NCBI GenBank assembly: GCA_032358165.1
Contig: JAALGY010000038.1
Location: 620,001-684,000, forward strand
Source: Diplosphaera chodatii
Lineage: Eukaryota; Chlorophyta; Trebouxiophyceae; Prasiolales; Stichococcaceae
Length of the DNA: 64,000 nt
Direction: 5' to 3'
Shown: positions 12,601 through 23,847 of the stretch, piece by piece
Position numbering within the stretch: the stretch's first letter is position 1
How the letters are laid out: every line of letters starts with the position of its first letter
The notes under the pieces: model-generated
Databases searched by the model: none
The model's input: only the letters and a program-made list of their open reading frames with translations
Told to the model about the DNA's origin: nothing
Translations under genes and position numbers: made by a program

Positions 12601-14684
12601 AGCCAGGGCATCGCCGCTGCGGGGCTGGTGTCCCTGTCGGGCGTCATACCGCTGGACCCGGCCACCATGCAGCTGGTGCCAGGTGTGCCTGCTCCCTGAC
12701 CGCCTGACATCTGGATCAGATTCAACGCACCGCTGCAGGATCTACCGTCTGTTAGTATAATTAGGCATATATGTGCAATGTACGGCAGCATGTCATACAC
12801 GTTCCAGCAACCACATGGACAGTGCTGCAGGCAACCCCGAAGCGCAGCTGGCGCGGTGCCTTGCCAGCTGCGAGGCGGTGGCCACCGGCCTGCGTGCCAA
12901 CTTCAGGTGATTGCCTGGTGTCTCAAGCAAGTCAGTAGAAGCGTGGTGGTGGGAAGCCAGTCCTCGGCTGACAGCACCCCAGGCCAGCAAGTGAAGTGCT
13001 GTGCAATGTGAAGGGCTGGACTCCTGGCGGCGACGCTGTACTGCAGCACCAGTTGCAGCGTGGCGGAGGTGGCAGCGCTGCGGCGGCAGCTGGAGGCACA
13101 CTTGCAGGGTCAACAGCAGGTGCGCGCCAAAGCGTGGCATGTCAGCATGCAGCTGTGGCCAAGTGGAGGCACCTCACTGCTGTCACTGTAAACATGATCT
13201 AGATCCTGAAATGACCCAAGCGCACAGCCTCACATGTGCCCGGGGTCTGCAGGGCGGCGCAGAAACGGAAGATGACGAGGGCGAGGATGGGTTTGAGGAC
13301 CTGGCAGCCTGCGACACGTACCTGGTGTCACCGGCCATGGCTCGGACGGTTCCGCATCAGCAGATCACCTGCGTGCAGGTGCTCGCCCTGCGATAGTGGT
13401 CAGCCCTGCCGTCCCATAACCCATGCCAGCCCAGCTTTGCTCGGCTGTAGATCAGATGGATGAGCAGTATGGCCGCACTACATGTCTGGGCGGCCCCAGG
13501 GCGACCCATATATCGCCACGGGGTGGAAGCAAAGCAGGCAACACGAGGTGTTTACATGTGCCTGCAGGTGCCGGCGCTGCCGCGGGGGGCGGCCGTGGAG
13601 GTGCAGCCCCTGCTGCTGGCGGCGCCCGGCGACGCGGCCGGCTCGCTGCCGCTGCCGCTGGAGTGCGGGCGGCGCGTGCTGCCGCTCAACCCCGCTGCTG
13701 CGGTGAGTCCGGGGCGCCTCCCTGCATGCTGTGCAGGCCTGCAGCTCGGCAGATCCTTCGCTGTGCACGCAACACTGAGCCTTGGCCTGGTGCATGAAGC
13801 CCTGAGCAAGTCCCCGCAACTTGCATCAGCGTCTTTCTGCACACCCAGGAGCGGGGGGAGGACACGGATGGGCTGGTGGAGACGCGGTGGGCGTGCGCCC
13901 CGGGGCGCCTGGCCCGCGTCACCTGCGCCGCCAGCGGCCTCGCGCTGCCCGGCGACCAGGAGGTGCCGCCCTGCCCATATGCCGTCTCAGACGTCACTGT
14001 CATGAGGCTGTCGCACTGCACGGGTCATGCGGTGTCACCTTGCCCACATGGCGCACACCTCCCTGAAGCCGGAACGCCGTGCCCTAGCCATGAATCATCA
14101 TAGCCATGTCCTGCGTAGGTCATCGTGATACAGTTTCAACTTCCCAATACGGTTGATGCAGGCGCTGCAGGTGGCGGTGCTGTGCCGGCTGATGGCGATG
14201 CATGTGAAGGACGCGCTGTATGCCGCGCGCCTGTCCTGGGGCCACGTCGGCAGCGTGACAGGTGCGCCATGCGATCGCTGCAGTACTGGTGGTTGGGTGA
14301 ACCTGCAGATCAGCAGCCACACTGCAGCTGATGGCAGAACGTGGAAGCAAACCATCTATCAGATGTAATGTGCTTCTTGAGGGCAGTGACATTGCCCGGC
14401 AAGACAACAATACCGTCACAGCTTGGCAACCCGTCTGTGTTCCTGCTGCAGTGTACTGCAGATCAGATGCGGTCGACTGCGCGGCGCTGCCGCCGCTGCT
14501 GCAGGAGTCGGTGGTGTCTTCAGCGGCTGCGGCCTACGAAGCAGCGTTGCCAATGATAGAGGCCATTGCGCTGCCCGTGCTGTGGATCGAGGACGGCAGC
14601 GGCGGCATAGAGGACTGCGTCTTGCAGTTGGAGGTCCTGGCGCTGGGGGCTGACGAGGCAGCCGACGAGGCTGCAGACCTCTGA
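9672..14684 (+). CDS. DPH6: diphthine--ammonia ligase (ATP-binding domain plus RidA-like domains)
   Basis: Performs the ATP-dependent amidation that completes diphthamide on elongation factor 2 in the cytosol. Exons: 9672-9694, 9823-9877, 10030-10188, 10273-10353, 10506-10622, 10741-10807, 10941-11010, 11140-11221, 11350-11488, 11705-11908, 12047-12682, 12831-12906, 13047-13119, 13253-13378, 13568-13702, 13849-13962, 14162-14261, 14452-14684. All phases agree and give about 829 residues. The start MKTIALISGGKDSCFSMM spans the first intron and carries the SGGKDS PP-loop. Later come SGAIASDYQRLRVE, PAKHLGKTL and CGEGGEYETLTLDCP, hallmarks of the family. The C-terminal half holds two YjgF/RidA-like domains (VHLYLADMGHF; IGPYSQGIAAAGLVSLSG), as in plant and fungal DPH6. 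It is longer than the roughly 700 residues usual in plants, partly through an Ala/Ser-rich insert near 12245-12530. Exons around 11010-11140 look slightly short against the family. Confidence 0.95.
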
Positions 14685-14833
14685 CAGTTGACGGCTTCGA
14701 CCATGTTTGTTGGCCAAGGCTGTTGGAAGCACGAGCGCTGCAGCATCTCACTGCCGCTTGCCAGTGGCCATTTGCTGATCTGCTCGGTCCCACGACATCA
14801 ACAGAACGCGCCCGTCTGCACTCTGCGCTCGCC

Positions 14834-15127
14834 ATGGTCACAACACGGCGACGAGCCCAACAGGAAACAGCACAGCAGCCGGATGCACCACCAGGTGCCC
14901 CGCAATCAGCACAGCCAGACACAGCAGCAGCGGCAGAGAAGCCCAAGAAGGTGCCGTGGTACCACTACACAGCGCCTGAGGAGAACTTTGTGCCGCACCC
15001 CGACGACGACGCGGACGTGCCGCTGCCAATCCAGCTGTACCTGCTGCCGGCGGCGATCATGGTGTACCTGCTGTGGAGCGTGATCGCCGGCAAGCCGCCC
15101 TGGCCACCCGTCGTGTACGACTGCTAG
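14834..15127 (+). CDS. small single-pass membrane protein, unknown function
   Basis: A 97-residue single-exon reading frame that starts at ATG only 149 bases after the DPH6 stop. It has a basic N-terminus (MVTTRRRAQQ), a Gln/Pro/Ala-rich stretch, then KKVPWYHYTAPEENFVPHPD, an acidic patch, and one hydrophobic helix (LPIQLYLLPAAIMVYLLWSV, about residues 66-85). It ends PPWPPVVYDC. The layout of a charged N-terminus followed by one C-terminal helix would suit a small organelle or ER membrane protein, possibly a complex subunit. I do not recognise the family. The clean composition, the helix and the lack of stops favour a real gene. It could instead belong to a longer DPH6 transcript, since no space for a separate promoter is obvious. 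Confidence 0.6.
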   Translation: MVTTRRRAQQETAQQPDAPPGAPQSAQPDTAAAAEKPKKVPWYHYTAPEENFVPHPDDDADVPLPIQLYLLPAAIMVYLLWSVIAGKPPWPPVVYDC

Positions 15128-15654
15128 TACGCGATGGTCCAGGTGCGCGCGCAGCTTCTGGACTTGCAGTTCGACCGATGTACACTGAGATATCTGCGTC
15201 GCTGACGCGACATGACAGCATATTGCTGCCTCAACGCAGGTGGCAGGGTCAGTAAGTACGCAGAGCCTCTGATTGCAACATAGCATCGCGCAGTCGCACA
15301 GTCTTCCGGTGGCAATCCGTGGACACGCATGCGAAGGTGCGCCCGCTCATCTGCTGCGGCGCTGTTGACTGTGCTGCTGCTGCACATGTCCTGTTCCTGT
15401 CGGTGTCTGACCAATGCGCGTTGCATGCTGCAGATCTGCTCAAAGTCGTCCGTTGGTCAGGCTCAGCGTGACTTTGCAACGGCACAGATCATGCTGACAC
15501 ACACTCCAGCACCTTGCCTTGGCGTTTGTGATTTTGTGGAGTGATAGTGTTGCTGTTGTTGCTGCGTTGGCAACCATTCTGCACTGGAGTTGGACGTTAA
15601 ACTGCTTTCAAAGGGATCATGGGATGTCACTGAATGTCTATGCTGGACCACTGT
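15128..15654. other. intergenic, convergent 3' ends
   Basis: Holds the 3' regions of the small membrane protein gene (+) and the adenylyltransferase gene (-). No exon or RNA gene seen. Confidence 0.5.
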
Positions 15655-18054
15655 TCACCAGTCCCCTGCTGTGTCTTCGGCTGCGGCCGCCCCTGCTCTC
15701 CGCCTCGCCTCCGCTTCCCGCAGCTCGGTGGAGCTGAGCTTGGCTGCGGTGCCGCCCGAGGCGCCCACCAGGCCGACCGTCACTGCCTGTAACACGCAGT
15801 CGGCGCCGCTGGATGCGATACACCATGTCCAGCGAGGACAACTACCACCAGATACTGCGTGCAGATATTTGACAGGCAGGCAGTGTGGCACCCCTAGGTT
15901 GCACCAGACGATCAGGGGCGCAGCTGATGGGGGTTCCACCTCGAGCGGCGGGAAGCCGCGGTGCTGGCGGTCCGCGTTGATGGGCCCCAGCCCCGCGGCC
16001 GTCTCCTCGGACACCACCAGCGCCTGGATGGCCTCCACCTCCGCCGCCAAACCCTGTAACATTCAGTTCAACACCATTGACAGCGAAGGTGAGCCTGTCT
16101 GACAGTGTAGATACCCAGATGGGATGTCTTGCCACCGAGCAGTGTAGCGTCAAGCGTTGGCAGCTGCTGTGATGCAGCCCCTCGCAGATTGAAGGCGTCA
16201 AGCGGGCCTGGGGACCCAAGCCTCACGCTCGGCAAGTCCACACTCGCCGCAGGCATCGGCTTGGCACTGCACTGCTTGGCTTTACCATCGGCTCACGCGC
16301 ACCTTGGCGTCGTGCAGCTCGCCGGTGTGCACCTGCAGCCCAGGGCGCACCGTCCGCACATACCCCGCCGCCGCCGCCTCCCTGGTGGCGTACGGCTCCA
16401 GCAGCTCGGCGTGCTTCTGCAGGCCAGTGACTGCACCCTGAGTGAGATCAGCAACTTGCCCAAAGCGGGCCAACCCCGGTTGGCAGGCTACAAGTCGCCC
16501 ATCACATCAGGTCAGCATGTGACCCGCAGTCTCCTGTGCAAACTGGAGCACATTGGTCCGCTTCTGCACACGCTAACACAGCGGAGCCTCTGGTGAGGCT
16601 TGCCTTGTTCTTCAGCAGTGCGGGGCCCGTGACGCCAATGTACACGGCCTCCGTTGCCGCCAGCGCCGCCGCAGCCAGCAGGATGCGGTGCCCCGCATGC
16701 AGCCGGTCGAACGTGCCGCCTACCGCCACGTGGCCCCACACACGCGGCTGCCGGCTGCCTGACGGCACCTCCTCGTGCGCTGCGGCGCCTGCGCAAAGGA
16801 CTGATTGGCTCTCCAGCAGTGCAGCAACGCGATTGGAAACGCCGTGCAGGCGGTCGGGTGTGCTGACCCAAGGTCATGTGAGCACACATCTGCCAGAGGT
16901 GGCGACCGTGCATTTGAGGGACACAGGGGCCTGTTGTCGAGCGAGACTATCACAGTAGCAAACATGCGGTGTGCGCACCATCAGGCGCTGCGGCCAGTGT
17001 GCCAATGGCAGCGGGCGGCTCGCCCTGCGCGCGGCCCTCTGAGAGCGCCTCTGCCAGCTGCACCGCTTGCAGCATGTCCGCGCCGCCAGACGGCCTTGCA
17101 TCACCAGTGGCGTCAGCAGCGGTCGCGCTGTCGCTGCCCTGAGCAGCGGTGCCGCTGACAGCTGGTGCAGCCTGGTCCTCCGTAGTACCCGCTGTGTGAG
17201 ACCCAGCTGTGCCACGGTGCGGTGCATCTGTTCCTGATGATGACGGCGCCTGCCGCTGCCCGAGCGCCTTCCTGCCTGCTGGCGTGCTGCGCCTGCCCCT
17301 GAGGCTCGGGAGCGGCTGCTCGCGCTGAGCATTGTCCGGGCCTCTGCTGCTGTGGTCACCCTGCTGCTGCGGCGGCTGCTGAACGCCAGAGCCGTGCGCT
17401 GGGTCGCAGGCGCAAAACACCGCCTGGACACCCCGCAGCGCCTCTGCTTGCTGCTTGCCAGCCGCCTCGCCTACACACGACCATTCTGAAGTCTGGCAAC
17501 ACTCGAAGCGACGTCGTCTTGTTGCGTGAACGTCGTGAACCGCATGGCTCTGGCCGCACAGTAGCATGGCACTGCTAGGGGCCGTACCTGCTGCAAGGGC
17601 GGCCCAGCCGGCGGTGGGGAATAGAGGCACCAGGTCCAGCTGTGGCTTGCCCTCCGTGGCGCACGCCCCCAGCGCCGTGGCCGCCAGCCGCAGCAGCGCC
17701 TCGCACGGCGGGCCCGCCGCTGCCTGACCTGCGCTGCATGCGCTGGCGACATGGACATCTGCGTGCTGTCCATGCCCAACGCAAAGTGTACTGCCCCGGC
17801 ACCTGAGTGATTGCGATATTAGAGTCCACAGCAGAAGACACGATGGTGCGTACGCGGCTGAGTGGTCAGGTGCGATTGGGGTCACCGGCGGCACCTGAGA
17901 ACAGGATGAACAGGCGCTGCTGCGTGCGCCGCACCGCAGCCCGCACCAGCGGCAGCCAGTCGGCCGCCGCAGCGTCGGTGTTGACAGGCAGCACAGCGGC
18001 GCGCACCTCCTCTGGCAGCGTGGGCACTGGCATGGGATCCTCCGTCTGCGGCAT
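15655..18054 (-). CDS. phosphopantetheine adenylyltransferase (CoA synthesis) with long N-terminal extension
   Basis: Transfers AMP from ATP to 4'-phosphopantetheine to give dephospho-CoA, the fourth step of CoA synthesis. Exons: 18054-17895, 17758-17588, 17470-16979, 16788-16604, 16437-16303, 16053-15940, 15786-15655, giving about 462 residues with consistent phases. The catalytic domain is the C-terminal third. It contains VAVGGTFDRLHAGHRILLAA (the nucleotidyltransferase motif with T/HxGH), ALVVSEET, GPINADRQHRG and KLSSTELRE, all typical of eukaryotic PPAT. About 270 residues precede it, including LFILFS and a Gln/Ser/Gly-rich linker, a layout that recalls the N-terminal part of animal COASY. 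No dephospho-CoA kinase domain follows. The intron after 16604 has a GC donor (AACAAG then GCAAGC). The first exon and the 17758 acceptor were chosen by phase and are less certain. An upstream exon is possible. Confidence 0.85.
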
Positions 18055-18705
18055 TGCGATGCGCCGCAGACGCAGGTACGCCAAGGTGCTGGGCAGAGCT
18101 CAAGACGTCTGGTGCTGAAGCACGGATCTACACCGGTGCAAGGAAACGCTGTGGGGTAGAGGTCCAGTCACATCTGCTGCACCTGACTTCCAGATGGCAT
18201 CCCCTTCTAGATCGTAAAAATATGCAACAAATCAACAGAACAAGGCGACGGAAGCAACCAGCTGTACTTGTGTAGCAGATCACTTATGTCTACAATGGGG
18301 CAGCAGGAACCGTGCAGGCACCCCATGCCAGCCTTCGGAACATCTGGAGGACGATCTCCCTTGAGATTCCTTGGAACAACCATGGCAAACGTCACGAGAT
18401 GGTCGGTGCGTACTGCCACAAAAGGGAGTGCTGCGCACCTTGAAAGCAATCTAGGGGACATTCAGGTGCACATCGGCGTACAACAGTGGTCAATCACACG
18501 GTCGTGCCCGTGAGCAGAACATGCATGCATCGAAGTCCACGAAACGGCGAAAGCAGATGTCAGCTGCACCACATCGTTGAGTAGTAGCCTACTGAACCAA
18601 GTTGCCTCGGGACACCCATGTCCTACGTTATGCCAGCGTGCCGCGCTGTAGTACCCGGTATGTGAACCGCGCTGTAGCCTGCGCTAGCTGCGGTTCGCAC
18701 AGTTG

Positions 18706-18812
18706 TCCAACAGTGCAGGCGATGCACACACCCTGGGGGAAGCTGCGGACGACCCTGTGCACCTTGTGTGGCCTGTGCTGGAGCCGCACCGCTGGCCGTG
18801 GGAGGACTGAGT
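18706..18812 (+). pseudogene. relic of an F-box/LRR gene C-terminus
   Basis: Read in one frame this encodes LRFAQLSNSAG, then HTLGEAADDP, then VWPVLEPHRWPWED and a stop. The last part is almost identical to the ends of gene C (VWPVLEPHRWLWD) and gene B (WPVLEEHRWPWND). Upstream the frame is closed by TAG, unless that AG served as a splice acceptor. No F-box or LRR exon is visible just upstream. It is best read as the remnant of a fourth family copy left by unequal exchange, about 930 bases before gene C. Confidence 0.6.
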
Positions 18813-19330
18813 GGTGAGCATGGGCACAGCGGCTGTGGCAACAACAATGGGGACGTGTGGTTCTCTGGTGATCCACAGCCTGGCAAGCAGTGGCCTGCTG
18901 CTGTGCACTAGTGGGCGCATGTGACGTGTCTACATGCCCCTTCCATCATGCAGTGCAGACACATGAAGAGCACCCATGTGTTCCGCAGGCGCGTGCCATC
19001 TTCAGGGGTGGCCAACCTCTGGCTGTCGAGCATCGCTCTTGCCCACTGCTGCGGCGAGTGCGGCGGTTGTCACGGATCGCGGCGTATGTGCTCCTAGAGT
19101 TTCTAGGTCCGAATGCTTGCTGTCTGGCGGGACATGACATCAAGGTTTTGCTGCACTGCATTGCATAGGAACCTCCATGCGGCTTTTTCTTGAACATCAT
19201 TTTTGAACATCGTTTTCAGGAAGTTGGCCCCCCAAGCATTGGCCATGCTGTGACTGGATGCAGCTGTAACATCTTGCCCTGTCTACCAAACGGCCAATGT
19301 GTCTAGGATCACCCAGCCACCCATTCTGCA

Positions 19331-19340
19331 GCTATATAAG
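19331..19340 (+). promoter_or_regulatory. TATA-like element upstream of F-box gene C
   Basis: GCTATATAAG lies about 400 bases before the ATG of gene C on the same strand. Spacing allows a 5' untranslated region of up to about 370 bases. Only the motif supports this. Confidence 0.25.
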
Positions 19341-19740
19341 TATGCGCAGAACTGCAGCCTGCAATTTGCGCTCGCACACTCACGGCGGCAGCGCAAATAC
19401 AAGGCAGGCAGCCACCGCTCGTTACTATACTACAGCCTTCCCAACGTTGTGGGACCGTACAGCGTTGCATGTGTATCGCAGAAGCCACGCACACATACGC
19501 AGCGACAACCATCTGCTTTCATACTCATGGGTATCGGATTCGACCCTGAGAAGCTGAGGTTTCTCTGCTTCCTGCAGTCCTGTGCTCCAGTGGTACGGGC
19601 GGTCCATGCAGCAATGCATGTATATCAGCATGTTGATCTAGACTAGCGTCTGCAGATAGCATTAGAAAGCGGTCTCCAGCTGGTTGAGACTCACTCATTT
19701 GACTGATTATCTGATCAGCGAACTACACGCTGAAGCTGAG

Positions 19741-22700
19741 ATGGCTTCGGGTGCCGATTCCGTCGGTGCAAATGTTGAGTTGTCCATGCTGCCCCTTGAC
19801 ATCCTGCAGCATGTCCTCAGCTTCATGGAAGAGCTTCAAGATCTTGCGAGCTGCCATCTGGTGAACACCAGGTGGGAGCACTCTGATGTGCCATCATGTG
19901 TGCGGCAGCGAGCTGGTTCGTTGCTCTTTCGACTTGAGAATACAGTGTTGACAAGAGGCTGATAGTGTGGGCGCAAATGAACGTGCAGGCTCTGCGCAGC
20001 CGCAAGGGCCGTGCTGCACAGCGCAGAGCCGCAGCACCCGGGCTTCCTCGAGCTGGCGCGCCGGCACCGCTACCCGCTGCGCCACCTCAGCACCGCCCAG
20101 CTGCCCTTCTCCGGACTGGCCTCGTACCTTGCGAAGGTGCACAGGAGCACGAGAAAGTCACGAATGGGCATGCCACGGCGGTTCAGGAGCCGCATCTGTA
20201 CATGCGGTGCACAGCAAATGTACAGAAACTGCCAAGCGTCACCAGGAGTGCAGGCAGCAGTCTGACTTCGAGGTGTCGATCCGAACAGGCTCCCAGCAGT
20301 CTCAAATCCTTGGACGTCAGCAGGTGGACGGTATGGGAGCCGTCAATGTGGCAGAATCCAGCGGCGGACCGCGCAGCCCCGCTGGGCGACGTGCTCCAGA
20401 GCATCACCAGCCTGCGACAACTCTCCTGCCCAGTGCGCACAGCACGCCGTTCACAGCGCAAATCTGCCTAGTCCACATGTCCATTGTGGCGGCGGCACGA
20501 GACGACCATCATGAGAGCCCTGCTGGCTGGCTGACGTGCCCAGGGCGTCTTCAGCCTTCAACACTTGTTGTGCTGTGAGTGCAGCCGCACTGCATGACCT
20601 GCTTGGCTGTCGGCTTTTGCATGTGTGCAAGACTGTGATATTCGATGTTCAACGATTGACGTTATTGATTGCGCCACCGTGCTGCATGTCGCAGGTGCTG
20701 CTGGAGCACACGCTCGACTTCCTGCAGCCGCACCTGGCCGGCCTGGAGTCGCTGTCGCTGGACTTTGGAATGCAGAAGATGCAGGACTATCAGGTGGCTA
20801 CCTTCTGATATGAAGTGCCAGTATATTCTCAGGACCAACGGCAGCCACATGTCACCAGACAGACTGGCCCGCAGACGGCATGGCACATGAGGCTCATCCA
20901 AGAACTGGGCGTTTCACAGCATGTCATGCTATGCAGGGTTTGCTGCACCTAACGAGGCTGCAACGGTTAACAATCAGCTTGTCCTGGGCGTCCTGGGCAT
21001 CGGGGACCCTGCTGCTGGGCGTGGTCGGGCAGCTGACCACACTGCGCTCGCTACGCCTCCCAGCACTTGCCGACTGGCCGCCGCACTCGCCTCTGTCCAC
21101 GCTCAGGTGCCGAGCTTGTCAGCGTAAGGAAGCCACGCTGCCAGACCTTCTGCTGTACGCTTGGCACGCTGTGCCTCCATTGTGGCTTCAGCCAGGCCAG
21201 GCGTGCATCCTGCACTTGATGTGTCTCTATCCGAATGCTGCACTGTCAAACCACACTACACGGTCGCAAGCATCAAGTGTTTCAGTAGAGGCATTGACGA
21301 CTTGCACTGTTGCATTGCTGCAGCGGGCTCACCGCCTTGTGCTTGCGTGATGCGGTGGGCAGCGATGGCGATGAGGCCATGGCGACCTGTGTGGCGGATG
21401 CGCTGCCGCAGCTCAGGGCGCTGGATCTGCAGAAATGTGCAGAATTTGCAACCGATGCAGGTTTGTGCTGCGCAGCATGCGAGCGGGTACATGCTCATGC
21501 TCATGCTGCGGTATGTGGTGCAACATGTCCCGGCTGCGGCCTGCTGAAACGTTCTGCTGGGGTCCCCTGGCGATGCTGAATGTGCATTGTGCAGGGTTCC
21601 GCCACATGTCGAGGCTCACAAATCTGCAGCACCTGAGCCTTGCAAGGTCTTTCGAGGGCTGCACGCACTACGGCCTGGATGCGGCGCTTGCTACTATGAC
21701 AGGTGCCTTCGTTATCCACACACCCACGAACTAATTTAGTGTCTGTTTGCAGCTGGCCGGAAGGCAGGTGCCTCTGTCGTGCTGCATGCAGCTGCGACCT
21801 TGGCTTCCAGTCATGCAGGCTTGGAGGCGCTTGATGTGTCGCACTGCTCCTGGCTGACGCAGCATGCGATGCCTGGCATAGCCAGGTTGAGCAGCAGCCT
21901 GACAGCACTTTTCGCCGACGGGTTGAACGCCACTGGCTCTATAGGGTGCGGACGCATGCATGCATGTGGCCACTCGTGATGCAGCCATGGCAGCAAAGGC
22001 ATTCCACACAAGCAGGAACATCTGCAATTTGCAGGATCACTGAAATCTCAGCGTCATATACGCATCATATGAACACAGCATTGCAGTCGTGTAGAAGAGT
22101 CACACATCACCTGAGCAGAATTCTTTCGAAACTGCAGCGCCATCACAAACATGCTGGTGGCACTGGGTCCCAGGCTGCGGCGGCTGTCACTCCATTACCA
22201 GGCCGACGCACTGGCACGGCACAAGCACAACCACCGCAACAACCTGCTGCCCGCGATCCTGAGGCACTGTCCGCTGCTGACCCACCTGGCAGTGGACGAC
22301 CTGCCTCTAAGCACTGCTGAGGTGTTGCTGTTCGACCAGCCCCTGTTGTGTACACGGTGTGAATAAGCTGTTAATGCACTCTGACAGTCCCAGGTTGCTG
22401 GGATGCGGTGTGTGTGTGTATACTCTGGCTGCAACTGCAACCGCTACTGCCAGACAGCGCAGACGCACTGTCGTTGTGCAGGAGTTTAACGGTCTGCCAC
22501 ACACGCGCTGCAGCCAGCTGAGCTTGACCTGCCATCATGTGTCACAGGTGAAACAGTCAGTGTCCACATGGCAGCGCATTGCAGTTATGCTTGACTGCGT
22601 TTTCAGACTTGCAGTACTTCGCCTCACTTCTGCTTCTGATTGATCCAGCCGCACGATGTGTAGGTAGGTTTCGCGCTGCCGTGTTTTCGAGAGCTGCACC

Positions 22701-23847
22701 GTCTGGAAGTGGCTGTGCAATCGGAGGACGAGGAGTACAGCCTGACATCGTTCATCACAGGTTTGCTGCTCGTGCCACAGACGTTGCCATGGGGGACAGA
22801 ATTCAGACCTGCATGGGTTGTCTGTCATCTTTGTGCTGCCGGTAACATGCGGACCTGTGAAGCTACATGCTGCATACCGCATTGCAGAGCTGTGCACACA
22901 CATCTCCAAAAGCTCATGCTGCTGTAGGACTGAAACATCTTCCACAGCTGGAAGCTCTCAGTCTTGAGGCGGAATCCTGGTCACGTGGTGCACTGCAACA
23001 TTTGCTCGAGGTGCGTACAAGTGCGACACCGCAGGCTGGCATGAATGCGTAGTACTTTGAATGTGGTGCCAGTGGGGGAAGAGTATGCAGCCACGCTTGA
23101 ACTCTGCGGTGATGCTGCTGCCACAGGCACTGGCGGCCTGCAGCGCCCTTTCATGGCTGCAGCTGACCGATAGATGCTGCTCCGAGGTATGCAATCCATT
23201 CAGCCTGATGCTGAACACCCCTTATGTCAGGGTGCCCCTGCAGCCTGCATAGCCATACGATACTCTAGTGCGGGCTGTTTGCTGCTTTGCATGGGCCTGT
23301 GACAGTTGGCACACACTACACTGTGGCTCCGCCTGGCCTGCGGCCCCCATATTGAAGGGTACCAGTTCAGGAGATGACCAGAGGTATGTGTCCAGCAGGA
23401 GATCGGGGTCAGTCACATGAGGGCGCTGGCAGCGCTGCAGCAGCTGCGGGCGCTGGACCTGCACTACATGGAGTGGGCGGAGGACGCCACCACCCTGGGG
23501 CTGGAGTGGCTGGCGGCCCGCCTGCCTCGCCTGCACGTCTTGAATGCACCTGCGGGTCTACTGGTGCGTCGATTGCCGGCTGGCCTGTTATGGGGAGGAG
23601 TGTTGCTGCATGCCCCAGTGCACACCGTGACCGTGCGGAGCCTGACAACCTGCTTGGTTGGACGCAGGACACTTTGGAGGAGGAAGTCGCGGATGACTGT
23701 CCGCCGCTCAACTACGAGCTGCGGGACCTGCCGGGGCGCCGGCTGCGGCGCTGGCCTCGGCCTGCCCATCCGGGCGCAGCTGCACACGACCCCGCACACG
23801 CTGTGTGGCCGGTGCTGGAGCCGCACCGCTGGCTGTGGGACGTATGA
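19741..23847 (+). CDS. F-box/leucine-rich-repeat protein, gene C
   Basis: Third family member and a probable SCF substrate receptor. Early exons: 19741-19871 (F-box, MLPLDILQHVLSFMEELQDL), 19989-20136 (ARRHRYPLRHLSTAQLP), 20289-20432 (APSSLKSLDVSRWTV), 20695-20793 (LQPHLAGLESLSLDFG), 20937-21106 (LLHLTRLQRLTISLS) and one from about 21326 to about 21461 (LPQLRALDLQKCAEFATDA). LRR exons follow near 21597-21700, 21800-21930, 22150-22320, 22690-22760, 22926-23011, 23130-23190, 23417-23560 and 23667-23847. The last ends WPVLEPHRWLWDV then TGA. Splice phases match genes A and B. It lies on the opposite strand to A and B and about 11 kb away from B. Residues of the LRR consensus (LxxLxxLxL) recur through the middle. 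Exact borders of the middle exons are approximate. Confidence 0.82.

Larger units (their letters stand above)
18055..19740. other. intergenic with F-box relic and unexplained open frames
   Basis: Separates the adenylyltransferase (-) from F-box gene C (+), so it holds both promoters. It contains the F-box tail relic at 18706-18812 and a TATA-like site at 19331. A minus-strand open frame at 18461-18207 (84 codons, with VPRNLKGDRPPDVPKAGMG) matches nothing I know and has no supporting exon structure. Confidence 0.45.

Noticed and set aside
17759..17802. Acceptor at 17802 for exon 2 of the adenylyltransferase
   Set aside because: It gives MDSTQMSMSP in one frame but cannot be joined to the following exons in phase. 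The acceptor before 17758 can.
18207..18461. 84-codon minus-strand frame
   Set aside because: Looks somewhat protein-like but has no recognised motif, no partner exons and starts without context. Kept only as a note in the intergenic entry.
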